A DNA stretch of 64,000 nt from Rachycentron canadum (lineage: Eukaryota > Chordata > Actinopteri > Carangiformes > Rachycentridae): the NCBI GenBank assembly GCA_038496675.1, contig CM076651.1, positions 4,178,037-4,242,036 of the forward strand. Direction: 5' to 3'. Positions 10,831 to 22,721 of this stretch are shown here, piece by piece; positions within the stretch are counted from its first letter, which is position 1, and each line of letters starts with the position of its first letter. The translations under genes and the position numbers were made by a program. The notes beneath the pieces were generated by a model, which was not told the DNA's origin, did not search any database, and was given only the letters and a program-made list of their open reading frames with translations.

Positions 10831-12444
10831 CTTGACACGCTGACATTTCATAACCAAGGTGAAAGCCTGTCAGAAGACTTTCCGTGTCCTTTGTCTCTCA
10901 TAGTGTAATCCTCGGTGTTTGAGAGTGAATTTGCAGGTGAACTGTGCACATTATCTGGGTTATTTTAATATGGGAACTTCATGAGAGGAAAAGGGCACTT
11001 GGACAAGAAAGAAGAACTAACAACACAGAGTTTTAATGCTAATTCAGACTCTGCTTGATACGCCTAGATTTATTTTTTCCATTTCCATACTTGGTGACAA
11101 ATTTAATAGATACGGATCTAAATGACTATGCTCTATTTTAGAGATAATTAAACCGACTTGGAGAAACAATACCATTTTCTGCATGGTAGAAATTGAATTT
11201 ATCGTGTTCACAGGTTGTTTAATTTTCTTTAAGCTTGATAACAGAATTGTCAAATATGTGCAGTAAGCACATTGCGGTCTCATAATTAGTCATTTCTATG
11301 TTTCAAACCAGATTACACACAGAATTTTACACACACGTGCACACATATATTTCAGGTTACATATATGTTAGATAACCCCTTGACATTCATATCTAAATTC
11401 TTAATTGCTCTTAGTTTCACTGGGTTTTAATTCTGTTCATTAAGCTGTGTCTGTTCTATAGGCGTGGGCTCTTTCTGCAGAGGGATAAGGTTTTCCCCGA
11501 CTCCTCCATTTTGATTGTAATGGTAAAATGTAAGCCTTAATGTGAGCCTAATTCACTTCACCCCTCAGCAGTTTGGGCTTTGCCTCATCCATCTCACTTA
11601 GAAACTGCACAGCTAGCCAGACCCCCCCCCCTCTCCCTGTATAAAGACATCAGCTTTATTACACTGCCTAACGCAAGGATGCTAAATTATTTATCTTGTT
11701 TAGCTATGGTATTACAAATAACTCTTAGACGCAGAGTCGTAGCATTCTAGTTATAGTCTGTTCTGTCCACTATTCTGCTGTACTGGATCGTGAAGGAGGT
11801 GCTTGAATAATGAAGATAAATAGAAAACATTTTTTAAAGGTCACATCTGTATATATCAGATTTTCCTCTAGTTTTGTTGCAGTAAACGTCCATAAATGGC
11901 TCTAACTCTAATCCAATAATAGTCATATTCTGTCTTTTAATCACAAAATTCAGAAATGTGTTCATGCATTAAAAAAATCTAAAGAGGTGTGACAGCAAAA
12001 CAGGTGTTCTATTCACATCAGTAACTTGATAAGAACATTAAAAAACAGCGATGAAGAGCACACGCATCACATAGACTTCATATTTACAAATGAGACGAGC
12101 CAGTCTTTGCAGCAGGAAAAGATGAATTCTGCCCCATATGTAATTACAGCAAATGCATGCTGGGATATAGATTTGCTCCAACCTAAATGGAGCACAAGAT
12201 GGATCATGGCCTTTTGATGAATACATTTTTTTATGTCAAAAACTTTACAGGTGCATCACATACCAAAACCCTGCAGCTACTGCTGTTTTATGTCCAATAT
12301 GTATCCATCACACGTTGCTATGTTATTATTTAACCTTTTGCAGCTTCTATAAAATATTTGGAATCATGTGATTGTGTTGTTTTCAGTATTAGTACCTGAT
12401 GATGCCTGTTTTCCGGGATTGGTCATGAATAGATTGTAAGTAAT
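10831..12444. other. Single-copy non-coding DNA
   Basis: No gene seen. A C-run lies at 11622-11631. The region is AT-rich with scattered homeodomain-type words. The open frames at 11044-11283 and 12026-12226 have no recognised domains. Confidence 0.4.
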
Positions 12445-12790
12445 TATAGCAACAGATATGTGGCTGAAGATGCAGAAAGCCACAGTTCTTATGGATCAGA
12501 TGGGTCATTATCATCTGCCCTGCTCAGGCCTCTGTCTCTGCTGCTCATTGTGCTCGAGCTCTCTTGTTCCGCCTCCTTACAGCCGGAGAAAGATAAGGGC
12601 ACAAGAACAATGGGAAGAAGGTGCATCATTTGTTTAGCTGATAAATTATGGATAGCATTTCTGATAGGCGACCACAGCCTTTACCTGAATGAGACACCCC
12701 TCCAATGCCCTTATACTGCCATATGCATATCCACAATGCTAATAAATAACAATAAGCGCTCCAGCTGTTGGGCGTGGGTGGGGGTTGAAG
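12445..12790. promoter_or_regulatory. Candidate conserved non-coding element
   Basis: A repeat-free block of mixed composition rich in short, regulatory-looking words, such as TTTAGCTGATAAATTATGG and CCATATGCATATCC. The plus-strand open frame across it (12460-12801) has no recognised domain. It is called from texture only. Confidence 0.27.
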
Positions 12791-14050
12791 AAGGAAACTG
12801 AAGATAAAATCTTCTCTGACCTTGCCGTTCAACAGTGCCACTCTGCCTCAAGAATGTGGTAATGAACAGAGGGAAAATCCAGCTCCGCTCATTTGTTATG
12901 ATTCAGTGTCTGTCTTGTTTAAGTGAAGGCAAATTGGCACTTTCTATGCTTCTAACAATTCTCAGTTCAATCTCTTCTGCCGGTCCTCCCCTCCACTCTC
13001 ATCTCACAACACTGGTGTTGCTGTAATTGTGTTGGTTTTTGCTCCTCCTTAAGAGCCAGGGCATACAGGAGGCTTCTTTTTGAGCAGAGTTAAGATATTG
13101 TCATTCAGAATCACATTGACATATTGAGCGATTTAGTACAAGATTATCTGTATTTATAAATTGACTCTTTAAATTTAAAAAAAGTCTTTAAAAAAGGCTC
13201 TTTGCTAGTAACATGCCCAACAAGGATATCAACAAAACCCAATAAGAAATAGAGTAATTTAAAGAAGTGGATGATAACTTTGGATCAAGAGGAACAAACA
13301 AGTTAAGCCAAAGTTAAATTTCACTTCAGTGGCCTACATGCCATGGAAGCAAACAACAAAAAATGGCCACAAACAAGAGGCACAGCCACTGGGGGAAAAA
13401 AAATAATCAAAGCTCCTGCACAGAAAATGGAAAAATAACACCTTGATTTACCGTGTGAGGAAGAGCTACATCCCTGTGAAAGACATCAGTCTGAAAAGTA
13501 TTTCTGGGAGTAACAGGGACAGATGTGTGCAATTTCAGAGATTTAGTCAGGAGACACCGATAGAGGGAGAGGAGGAGGTTTTTTTCACTGTCACTCTGTT
13601 CCTTGTATTTTTATCTGCCTCTCAGTGTGATTAATGCCAGCTAAAAGCCCCTCTGACCTTTCTGATAGATTTATGGACTTCACGGTACAATAACTTAGTG
13701 TTTCCTTGTGCATTCATTTCCTCTACATTGATATTTGTCATTTACAGGGTTCAGAGTTTGGCCTTTTCCCTCCCACTTGAATTGTTTGCTTCCTGTGCTG
13801 ATTGGCTCACAGCCCCTCAGGTTTGTCACTGGGAGGTATAAGTAGTCTGGTGTCATCTCCACAGGTACAGCGCAATTCACTGGAAGGGCTGTTAACAGGA
13901 TGATGTGAACCACTACAATCTTTGATGCAGCAATACAGACTCTGAGACCGTATGGGAAGCTGCCTTTTCAGTCAGTCGTTGCTGTGAATGCACCATTTCA
14001 ATACATCAGTGCGTCTTTGCAGAATATTTACGTGTGTAGATCATAACGTT
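12791..14050. other. Single-copy non-coding DNA
   Basis: No gene seen. The frames at 12835-13026, 13443-13634 and 13695-13913 are unrecognised. The right end abuts a Tc1-like relic. Confidence 0.4.
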
Positions 14051-14360
14051 AACCGCTCGACCATAACATTACGACCACCTTGCTTGATATTGTGTAGGTC
14101 CACCTTTTGTCGCCAAAACAGCCCTGACCCATCGAGGCCTGCACGCCACTAGACCTCTGCAGCAGCAGATCCTTTAAGTCCTGAAAGTTGCCATTAGGGA
14201 ATACTGTTTCCCTGAAGGGGTGAACTTCATCTGCAAGTTCAGCTGTTTAGGTAGGAGGGACATGTCAAAGTAACATCCGCTTGAATGGCAGGACCCAAGG
14301 TTTCCCAGCAGATCTACCTCCGCCAACCTGCCTTCTTCCCATAATGCATCCTGGTGCCAT
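14051..14360 (-). mobile_element. Tc1-like transposon fragment (family A, copy 2)
   Basis: This is the same family as the element at 6832-7494 and in the same orientation. The left terminal repeat is recognisable but mutated (AACCGCTCGACCATAACATTA). It runs through the shared phrase TATTGTGTAGGTCC and the TGGGAAACCTTGGGTCCTGC block (minus strand) to CACCAGGATGCATTATGGG. The minus-strand frame at 14174-14542 includes the transposase-derived stretch HQDALWEEGRLAEVDL. Compared with copy 1, the segment between about 14170 and 14190 has lost the SPDLNPI-coding region. The right half and its terminal repeat are absent. It is non-functional. Confidence 0.85.
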
Positions 14361-14565
14361 TTTTTCAGTCCTTTGTCATCACAGTTTTCACGTACCAATG
14401 TATAGTGTGGCATTTTCTCTATGTTTGGCGATGACAACGATGTAATAACACGTATAAAAATGAGTGTATGTGCCGAAAGGGCCTTTTTCTTGAACCTTTT
14501 TAGATTATATATCAGCCTCAAGACAGTTTCTAACCTTAACATTAAGTTAATCTGAAGGAAACGAT

Positions 14566-14803
14566 AAACTGCATTTATATATATTTTTTTAGTCTTAGTG
14601 ACACTCAGAGCACTTTATACTATCAGCCACATTCACACACACATCTCTACAGTGTTTTTCTATGCCTATCACACACATTCACAGGTTGGGGTTCAGTATT
14701 TTGCCCAAGGACACTTAGAGTGTGGACGAGAGGGGCCAGGGTTCAAACCAACAACCTTCTGATTAGTGGACGACCCACTCTACCTCCCGGGCCACAGGCG
14801 CCC
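14566..14803 (-). mobile_element. tRNA-derived SINE
   Basis: Read on the minus strand, the head is tRNA-like. The A box TGGCCCGGGAGG maps to 14783-14794 and the B box GGTTTGAACCC to 14739-14749, both RNA polymerase III internal promoter elements. Then come the widespread fish SINE body phrases around CCTTGGGCAAAATACTGAACC, and a tail that on the plus strand reads AAACTGCATTTATATATA. The B box differs from the GGTTCGAATCC ideal, consistent with an old, inactive copy. It lies directly beside the Tc1 fragment, with about 200 bases between them. No full terminal duplication was identified. Confidence 0.85.
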
Positions 14804-16855
14804 AAGGAACCTGCCTTTGAAGGAACTACTTTCTCCCCTTAAAGCAGGAACCTCACTAAAGAGGTCCTGCAACTGAAATTCATTAGCATGGCCAGCTTGT
14901 AATTTTAGAAAATAAAATTTAAAAAAATTCAGTTTTTGAGGAGGGAACTTGAAAAACAAATTCATTAACTATTTTAAACAACTTAATAAAAATGACCTGC
15001 CTCTGTATGTATGTGTCAATAGGTAGTTGTAAGTATTTTCTACTATGAAGCAACTATTCAAGTCAGACTGAAATTGAAAGTTTTAATACATTTTTTTTGT
15101 TGAGAAACAAATATGAATACATATCATTATTTTGTGTCATGTCTTTTTTTACTTATTTGGTTAAAACTGAAATTACTAGTGTAGCTCAATCTGAAATTTC
15201 AACTGCAGACAGAAATAAATCGACAAATAAAGATGAATGAATGATTATTGACATTTTTTGTGTGAAAACCTGTTAACATTAGTAATTTTAGTCATTCATT
15301 TTGAGTTGAAAACCAGACATTGTTTGGCACAAGGAAAAATGTTCACTGTGCAAAAAAAGTGCATTGAAATAATGATAGTTTTAGTTGAGTTAGATTGTTA
15401 TTGTCTGTGAAGTGTTGTGAGATATTGAAGACCTACACGAAATGAAACTAATAATCAGCAGTTAATGTAAAATGCATATCCGTGTCTGCTGCGAAACAAC
15501 AATATAATTACAAAGCAGCCGCCTTGCTCATAATACCACCAATCTACTCAGTAATCCTCCTGCTTCATGCATATATATATTTTGTGGCTGTCGCTCTCAA
15601 GCTACACAACACGCTCTCAAGTAACTGAATGCACCGGAAAGTCACACACATCTCATCTCTGCATATATACTCGCGACTGCCTACCTGCCTTCGTGCAGAA
15701 AAATAGCAAAACAACAAAGTTATGGACCGATAAACCCTACTAGTGCGACATGCATTGTCTGTTTGGGTAAAGGGCAATAACATAGCGGTCGGGCTGAGTG
15801 AGATTAGGACGATTTCCTTATAAATTTCTTTATAAATCCCTGTGTTCTAATAGTCTAACCTGTGATTTTTAAAAATCTTACATAGAATTGCACTGTATTG
15901 TCAAAAATATGGGACAAAGTGTGTGATTTAGGCGACGGTTGGAAACCATGGGCTAAGCTGAGGCTAAAACTATCTGTGAATGACTCAGAACATGAACATT
16001 GAGTGATTAAAGCAACTGAGGAACCGCACATTTGTATTTAATGGACAGAGAGGAGCAAAACCTCCATGCACCTGTAGTGGACTGTTGCAGGGTTCTGGAT
16101 GAAGTGCACTCATAGCCCTTCCCTGCCACTCCTCACCCATTCTCTATCTGTCCCTTGCCCATGCTTCACACCATAATCCATGGATTTGTGAGTACTATAT
16201 TGCACCTGCATTTTATTTTGGTAACTTGCACTAGCAGCGACCTATTTCAGGCCACTATGCTCCCAAGCCAAGACCTGTATAATTGTTTTATTTGAAAGGG
16301 CATTACTTTTGAGTTGGTGCGTGTGCGTGTGTGTGTGTGTGTGTGTAGGCCCATTGGTTCAGTGTTAGAAGTTGGGTAAATAAGGTATTGAAAGGTCAGT
16401 TTTGCAGATCATAATTTAAAAGGTCATTCAAGCTACACTGAAACTTTTTGGGAAAGGGCTGGATTCCTAAGTGATATACACGTGTTGTTTTTATGTTCTT
16501 ATATATAAGGCACTTTATCATTGTTGGCATACAACTAAATTATGTCTGAAAACTTTGGACTGGCAACAATATAAGAGCACATAACATAAATAAGATCAAT
16601 ATGAAGAAGTAGAGTTCTGTCTATATATAGAAAATAAATGAGGATGGATGAGGCAGGTAAAATCTATATATACGTTGATCTATACATCTATCTAATGTGA
16701 TGATTGTGATAATGGTGCATCTGTGGTAATTTGTTCAGTTTCTGAAAAGAAACTGGGCTTGTTCTTAAACAGCTATAGGTACATAACTAATACCGTGTGG
16801 ACTTATTGATAATATTGATCAAGGGAAACATCATTAGACTATGAAGGAATATGAT
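14804..16855. other. Single-copy AT-rich non-coding DNA
   Basis: No gene seen. An imperfect (TG)n lies at 16318-16346. Frames at 14780-14965 and 15565-15783 are unrecognised. The DNA is mostly AT-rich. Confidence 0.4.
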
Positions 16856-16916
16856 CTACAGTCGATACCACTGTAGTCGATAACACACTGTCAACTTCTA
16901 CAGTTGACAGTGTGTT
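16856..16916. repeat. Two adjacent hairpins
   Basis: The second is a perfect 15-bp inverted repeat: AACACACTGTCAACT (16882-16896) and AGTTGACAGTGTGTT (16902-16916) with a 5-base loop. The first is shorter: CTACAGT (16856-16862) and ACTGTAG (16870-16876). TAGTCGATA/CAGTCGATA is also repeated within it. This could be the remnant of a small inverted-repeat element, or a replication-slippage product. The stem is shorter than a usual microRNA hairpin. Confidence 0.75.
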
Positions 16917-18354
16917 TCTTAGCAACACTGGCTCACACATGTCAGTCAGCCATTGCCTGATTGATGCCCAACAAGAGGCTTTGAATTGAATGATTCCATT
17001 AATATGTCAAAACCAGCTTCATCCTTTTATTTTTTTGAAAATTTGGGAAACAGCTTCAAAAAGTGAAGCTAATTCCAATTTCAAGCTTTTATTTTCGATC
17101 TGAAACAACCCCTAAGTAGCTGCGGAGAGATTTTTACATCTTGTTAGGCTGCTCCTCTAGACTTATCCACATAACAAAAAAATAGTTTTAATCCAGACTA
17201 GGAAACTTTCACCCTTAGTTCTTGCTCTTTTTTATTGTAGTATAGTAAAGATCAGTTGCCAGGACAATGAGAGCAGTAAAGATGAAGTGTCTGTTCTCAT
17301 CCACGATGGGGTGCATAGCTCATATTGACACACATTAACAAAAGCGATCATACTATATGAGGTTTTGTGTCCCATAATTCACCAGTCTCTCCCTTTATAT
17401 ATACTCTCTATATATATTAACATTATAAATCTATGTTGGAGTGAAATCAGCACAAAAAAATAATTCTGATCAGTGACCCTCTATTGTTTTGGGCTCCATA
17501 ACACTCACTTCCACACAACCTGATCAGCTTCACCACCACTGACACGTGACCTCTCCCTCCTCGGGCTGGATCTTTCTGTTGGCCATTAACGGTGGAGGAA
17601 GGCTTGCTCAGCTTTCTGCGCTCGTCAACCGTGGTTAGTGTCATGAGTTTGTTCAGATCAGGGACAGTGCTTCAGGCGACAATAAGACATTGCTTGATTT
17701 ACACCCATTATTTTCTTGTATTTTCCTGTGAGATTTCGAGGGAAGGAAAAAAAAAAAAAACAACTCTTGCTGCATCAACTCTCCTACATAACTATAGAAA
17801 CTAACTTTATGTTATTGAAAGTAATATTTTGATAGCAGTGCTGAAATAGTTTATAATGTTCAGGTACGATCAACTGATTGAGAGAAAATTGATCAGTGAT
17901 AATTTTAGATCATCATTTATGGGTCTTTTTCTTGTTTTATGTCTTTGGCAGATGAAAACAATTTCTTAGCTGTCAGACAAAATATATAATATTAGGATAT
18001 TACTTCAGGCTTGGTTTGGCATTAGTCATTAATTTTGGTGTGTCACACGCTAAATATGCTAATACAGAATAGTTTGAGGATAATGCAATTTTTTTTTTTT
18101 TTTAATGAAAAAGACCCGATGAATTTATCCTGCTAACAGGTACACTATTATCTTAATAGCAACAGGCAGATACAGTGTAACTTATTTCTATGTGCCATAG
18201 TTTCACTATTGTATGAAACAATGTAAAAAGCTTAAAATATATGAATTTATGAAAAACTGTAATTATGTAAAAAAAAAAAAAAAAATCAGTTATTCAACAA
18301 ATCCAAGAAATATTTTGCTCATTTTACTTACATACTCTGTTCTTGTAAACTAAT
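16917..18354. other. Single-copy non-coding DNA
   Basis: No gene seen. A-runs lie at 17747-17760 and 18269-18285, and a T-run at 18089-18103. Short frames at 17447-17804 are unrecognised. TGATTGAT, a PBX-HOX type word, is at 16958-16965. Confidence 0.4.
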
Positions 18355-18720
18355 GGGTGAAATGGATGGCGCTTTCTATGCTTTCTATAGCGTTAGCTGT
18401 CGATAAATGTCTTGAGCACAAGATAGCAAGTTGGGCCACAGCAATGAAGGCAGATTTCCTCTTACTCGATCAGTCATCCCATAACTTAACAGGTACCGAC
18501 AGCTCCCTTTCTGTGTCTGGCGATTGCCTCGGCACTTCAGACAAACCCTTCTTGAAATTCGGGCTCCTTCATGGTGCTCTCCATCCCGGTGAGTGAGTGC
18601 AGCCACGTCCCAGGCAGACACCATGAAATGGGCACGGCTCTGGATCACAGAGCAGGCCAGGCAGCCCATACTACCCATAGCTGGCCCATTTACCATAGCC
18701 CATTAGTATGATCGTGCTTT
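18355..18720. promoter_or_regulatory. Candidate conserved non-coding element
   Basis: A GC-richer, repeat-free block with both strands partly open. The minus frame at 18385-18696 and the plus frame at 18357-18596 are unrecognised. It includes GGTGAGTGAG near 18590, which is donor-like, but there is no matching acceptor that gives a convincing exon. A CNE is the simplest reading. Confidence 0.25.
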
Positions 18721-21429
18721 GCTGGCTCCACAGCTCTGCCATTCATCCTTTCATCCTGCTGCGCTGAGGGTGTTTGACCACACTAATGTTCAAGGTACTC
18801 TGCTCAGCTCACTAGGTAGCTCCAGCACTAATAGCCTTGGGCTGCGCAGGCTGGTAATGACCACAGACTAGACTAGACATGCAGGATTGATGGTGTTGAT
18901 TAGATGAGCTATCTTAGGGAATGCAATGCTTAGGGTTATTGATTTGTTTTGTGCATGGTATCAGTCATGACACCAACCTCATATTGCAACATTAGGGATG
19001 TCAGGCTGATGAAATTCTTATGAGCGACCAGGCTGTTGTCTTTCAAATTGACAAAACAGAGGAAACCGCGTGATATATTATAAAAATGAAGATAATGAAG
19101 GATGGCGATAAGGCAGTAACTGTGATGACGATGATGAAGTAACCTCTGTGTCCACATCACTTGTTAAAGTGCAAGGTGAAATTGTGTGTTTTGTGTAATG
19201 TAGTGTATAAGTGGTTGTTCAGTTGTCTGCGTGGACACACACTTTATGTGTTGTGTGAGTGTGTGTCATAATGTAAAGGCCACTATTCCTGTCATCCCAG
19301 TGATTTATTACCCAGCTAGGGGCCCTGTGGCCTGGCCGTGCCCGTCTCCCCAGGCCACAGGAGTCACGCCATGGAGCCACATCACGTCAACAAACAGCAC
19401 AATATTGCCCTGCTTCGCTTCACTGATGCCAGCTGACACATGAATCTGTCCGTTGACACCATGGCGTTATGTTCTGAGCCTTGCAGGTCAAGCATCGGAG
19501 CAAAGGGTTAATGTGAAAATAGATTAAAACCCATGAGAGTAATGCAGGATTGTGTCTCACACCTCGTCCCAAGTTTGGCAGCAGTGTCCTTTATGCGATG
19601 CAGACTCAGGACTCGGACTGTTGACCATTAGCTTCACCCTCACAGTGCACATACTCAACAGCAGTAAGACTTAGATCACCATTGAGGAGTGGCAGCAATT
19701 TTAAACAGCTGAAGACTGATGTGATGATTCAGCTTTTCTGGCCTCATCTTCCTGCTTCTGCACATATTCTGTTTCTTCATGTAAATCACCGCATGTCTGC
19801 AAATAGCTATATTATATAATAATTGTCTGAAGTTCCTCTCATTAGGACTCATTAGGCCAAAGTCTTTTTTTCTTTTGTTTGTTTTTGCACGAAGTGGACA
19901 AGGAGTGAACTCTGTTACATCTGTTGTCCTTTTCTCTGCCTGCATCTGCACTGACATTGTAGTGTGTCCTCAGAAATACCATAGCTCTGTTTTTCCATCT
20001 TCTGCCTGTCATGGCATTTGCATGGCACATCCACAGCGGTGCCGAAAATAGATTCATCACTTCCAGTGGTCAGAGCTGAAAGAACAAGCACGGTGGAAAG
20101 TTACACAGATTAGTTTAAGGGGCTGTTAGTAAAGCTGTGTGATAAACCAGAAGCGCAGTTATACTAACATTAGGATCACTTATTTTGTGATGTTACTGTG
20201 TTCACTTAAATGCTCTGCACGGTGCCTTTGAGAGCTGACAAATTAAAACACACAGTCTCATACATACAACCATCTTGCCTTTGCTTCACATCTTCCCTCA
20301 AAACAAAGCAGCAAGCAGGACTGGTGCTTTACTACCGCAGTATATTTTAAACTTTTTGATTTATAATGAAGACATGTAATTGGGCCATAAGCTCAACAAT
20401 CAGACTTCAAATGGTTTCAGAACAATTGCTGCTGGAATAAACTGTTCGACTACATAACCATAACACTTACCAGTGATTAAGCTAAACTCCAGTTTTATTT
20501 TAATTTTAATTTTAAATCGAGGCTTGAATATTAAAGCCAATCATTTGCTGCTTATTTAGCATTTTTTTTTATTTCAGTGAGAAATAAATGAAATCCCTAA
20601 TCTACCAATAGTATAAATTATGAAATGCAGTGCTTTGCTCTGGGGATGGTATAATGTTTGTTGTGCAGTCAACACTTTGGTCCAGACTAAAATATTTCAA
20701 CACTCGCTAAAGTAATGAAATTCCCATTAGCCTCAACTGCACTATGTGTTTAAAGCCAAACTAATATCATAAACTGAGATGATGAACATGGCACACGACA
20801 CCTGCTAAACACAAGCATGTTGGCAGTGTCATTGTGGGCATGTCTGTTGTGTATACATATATAAACTCAGCCCAGCTGCCTCAACGACAATAACACAGTA
20901 TTTGAGCTGAACCAACGTTGTGTTTGTTTAAAAATCGTGAATCATTTAAAGGGCCCAAACTGCATCAAAAATTCAACAGGAAGTTGCCTTGGAGTGTTCG
21001 CAGCCTTTAGTAGACCAATGATGACCAGTATGGCTGATGCTGATGTCAATATTTAGTGGTCAAAGTATAATACCAATATCATGTTGTCTTTATTTTCAGC
21101 ATCTGATACAACAGTAATAGCAAATGAGACATAAAATTGCTGAACTTAAATGAACATTTACTGAAGACTAGGCCTAATGTATTATTCACTCAAACAGATT
21201 GAGAAATATTTGAAGATTAAAATGAAGTAGATCTACACTCTGCACAAGTAATCAAAAAAGTTAAACACTGTAAAAATACAAACCTTTTACCTAAAAGTAT
21301 AACTAATTATATTAAATAAAATAAATATAGTGTACTTTTTGTATTGAATGGTTGTAAATGTCTCTTTGTTTCTCTTTATTGTCACATTATTTAGTTTCAC
21401 TGCACTTCTTTGTGTTCTCCTCACTTTTT
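18721..21429. other. Single-copy non-coding DNA, partly CNE-like
   Basis: No gene seen. About 19300-19560 is GC-richer and CNE-like (GGCCCTGTGGCCTGG through GGGTTAATGTG). The rest alternates AT-rich and mixed sequence. Frames at 18936-19160, 19231-19443 and 19676-20060 have no recognised domain. Confidence 0.35.
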
Positions 21430-21740
21430 CAACATAGGAGCTAATGTGCTCATTGTGAAAAAAGAAAGTGTCAAACCCAGAGAGCAGCTGCCAAAGAAAA
21501 GGGCAGAAATCTATCTCCCGGAGCTGTGATTTAAACCATATGTCCTATAATGAGTAACAAGAGGCTGTTAAGGGCCACAAAGTTGCCCCCTCCACTTGGC
21601 AGAGGCTTGTTAATGTCAATGTCAGGTTGTCGATCTCTGGGCCTTGAGATCAAAGTGGAGGGGGGTGGGGGATTGGCCCTGCATCCCTTTCTCGTAAACC
21701 AAAACATTTCACATTGTGCACACACCCTAATTGTCCTGTG
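21430..21740. promoter_or_regulatory. Candidate conserved non-coding element
   Basis: Repeat-free, with words such as TGATTTAAACCATATG, CTTGTTAATGTCAATG and TTGAGATCAAAGTGG (the last resembles a TCF/LEF core). Frames on both strands over 21531-21854 are unrecognised. It is called from texture only. Confidence 0.27.
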
Positions 21741-22261
21741 AAGGATAAACCTTAACGGAGAGATGACGCCGGGTCGTCCTGTCTGATGCATCTGAATCGT
21801 CTGGACTGAGCAGACTGACCTTTTTCTCCCTCTCTTTTCTTGGATGGTGCACACTTGAAGTAAGTCCAGTGCTAATTCATGAGTGTATAACGTATGATTA
21901 GTGCTTACATGTAGAGGCTTGGCTACTGTTCTGTTTTCTGCAGGAGGACAAGAAAAGCACGCACGTTAATATTCTTCCCCTCTTTCCACTTCATTTGACA
22001 TTCTAAGCACTGCCCTTCAGCAGGGGATGAAAATAGGATTTATTTGTTGACTCAACCGTAGATGTTCACACTTTTCGATGCTATAATCTCAGATAACATT
22101 CTCTATATTTAATAATTCAACACGCCTTAAATTAATAATGGATATTCTACTGTCTCTGTAAATGACAATGTAAATGTCACACTCTGTGTGCGTTTGAATG
22201 ACTGATCAGAATTTGAGGCAGCATCCTGTGTATGAAGACATCAGCAAAGAGACTTTACTGT
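21741..22261. other. Single-copy non-coding DNA
   Basis: No gene seen. It runs into a G-rich tract at the assembly gap. Confidence 0.4.
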
Positions 22262-22288
22262 GCACTGAGGTGGGGGGTGGGGTGGGGT
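22262..22288 (+). repeat. G-rich tract at the left gap edge
   Basis: Runs of four to six Gs separated by single T or TGAG (GGTGGGGGGTGGGGTGGGGT) end exactly where the Ns begin. Together with the right flank this suggests that a G-rich simple repeat stopped assembly. Confidence 0.85.
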
Positions 22289-22682
22289 NNNNNNNNNNNN
22301 NNNNNNNNNNNNNNNNNNNNNNNNNNNNNNNNNNNNNNNNNNNNNNNNNNNNNNNNNNNNNNNNNNNNNNNNNNNNNNNNNNNNNNNNNNNNNNNNNNNN
22401 NNNNNNNNNNNNNNNNNNNNNNNNNNNNNNNNNNNNNNNNNNNNNNNNNNNNNNNNNNNNNNNNNNNNNNNNNNNNNNNNNNNNNNNNNNNNNNNNNNNN
22501 NNNNNNNNNNNNNNNNNNNNNNNNNNNNNNNNNNNNNNNNNNNNNNNNNNNNNNNNNNNNNNNNNNNNNNNNNNNNNNNNNNNNNNNNNNNNNNNNNNNN
22601 NNNNNNNNNNNNNNNNNNNNNNNNNNNNNNNNNNNNNNNNNNNNNNNNNNNNNNNNNNNNNNNNNNNNNNNNNNNNNNNNNN
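22289..22682. other. Assembly gap (394 Ns)
   Basis: The bases are unknown. Reading frames that cross this stretch are meaningless. The size of the gap may be estimated or arbitrary. Confidence 1.
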
Positions 22683-22721
22683 GAGGGCGAGGGGGTAGAA
22701 GGAGGGGGCGAGGGGGTAATT
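22683..22721 (+). repeat. G-rich tandem repeat at the right gap edge
   Basis: Units of GCGAGGGGGTA type occur twice, with four runs of three to five Gs separated by short loops. This fits the general G-quadruplex pattern on the plus strand. It is probably the visible end of a G-rich minisatellite that fills the gap. Confidence 0.75.

Noticed and set aside
14730..14803. A true tRNA gene on the minus strand
   Set aside because: The A and B boxes belong to a SINE head; no cloverleaf with intact acceptor stem can be drawn and the SINE body follows.
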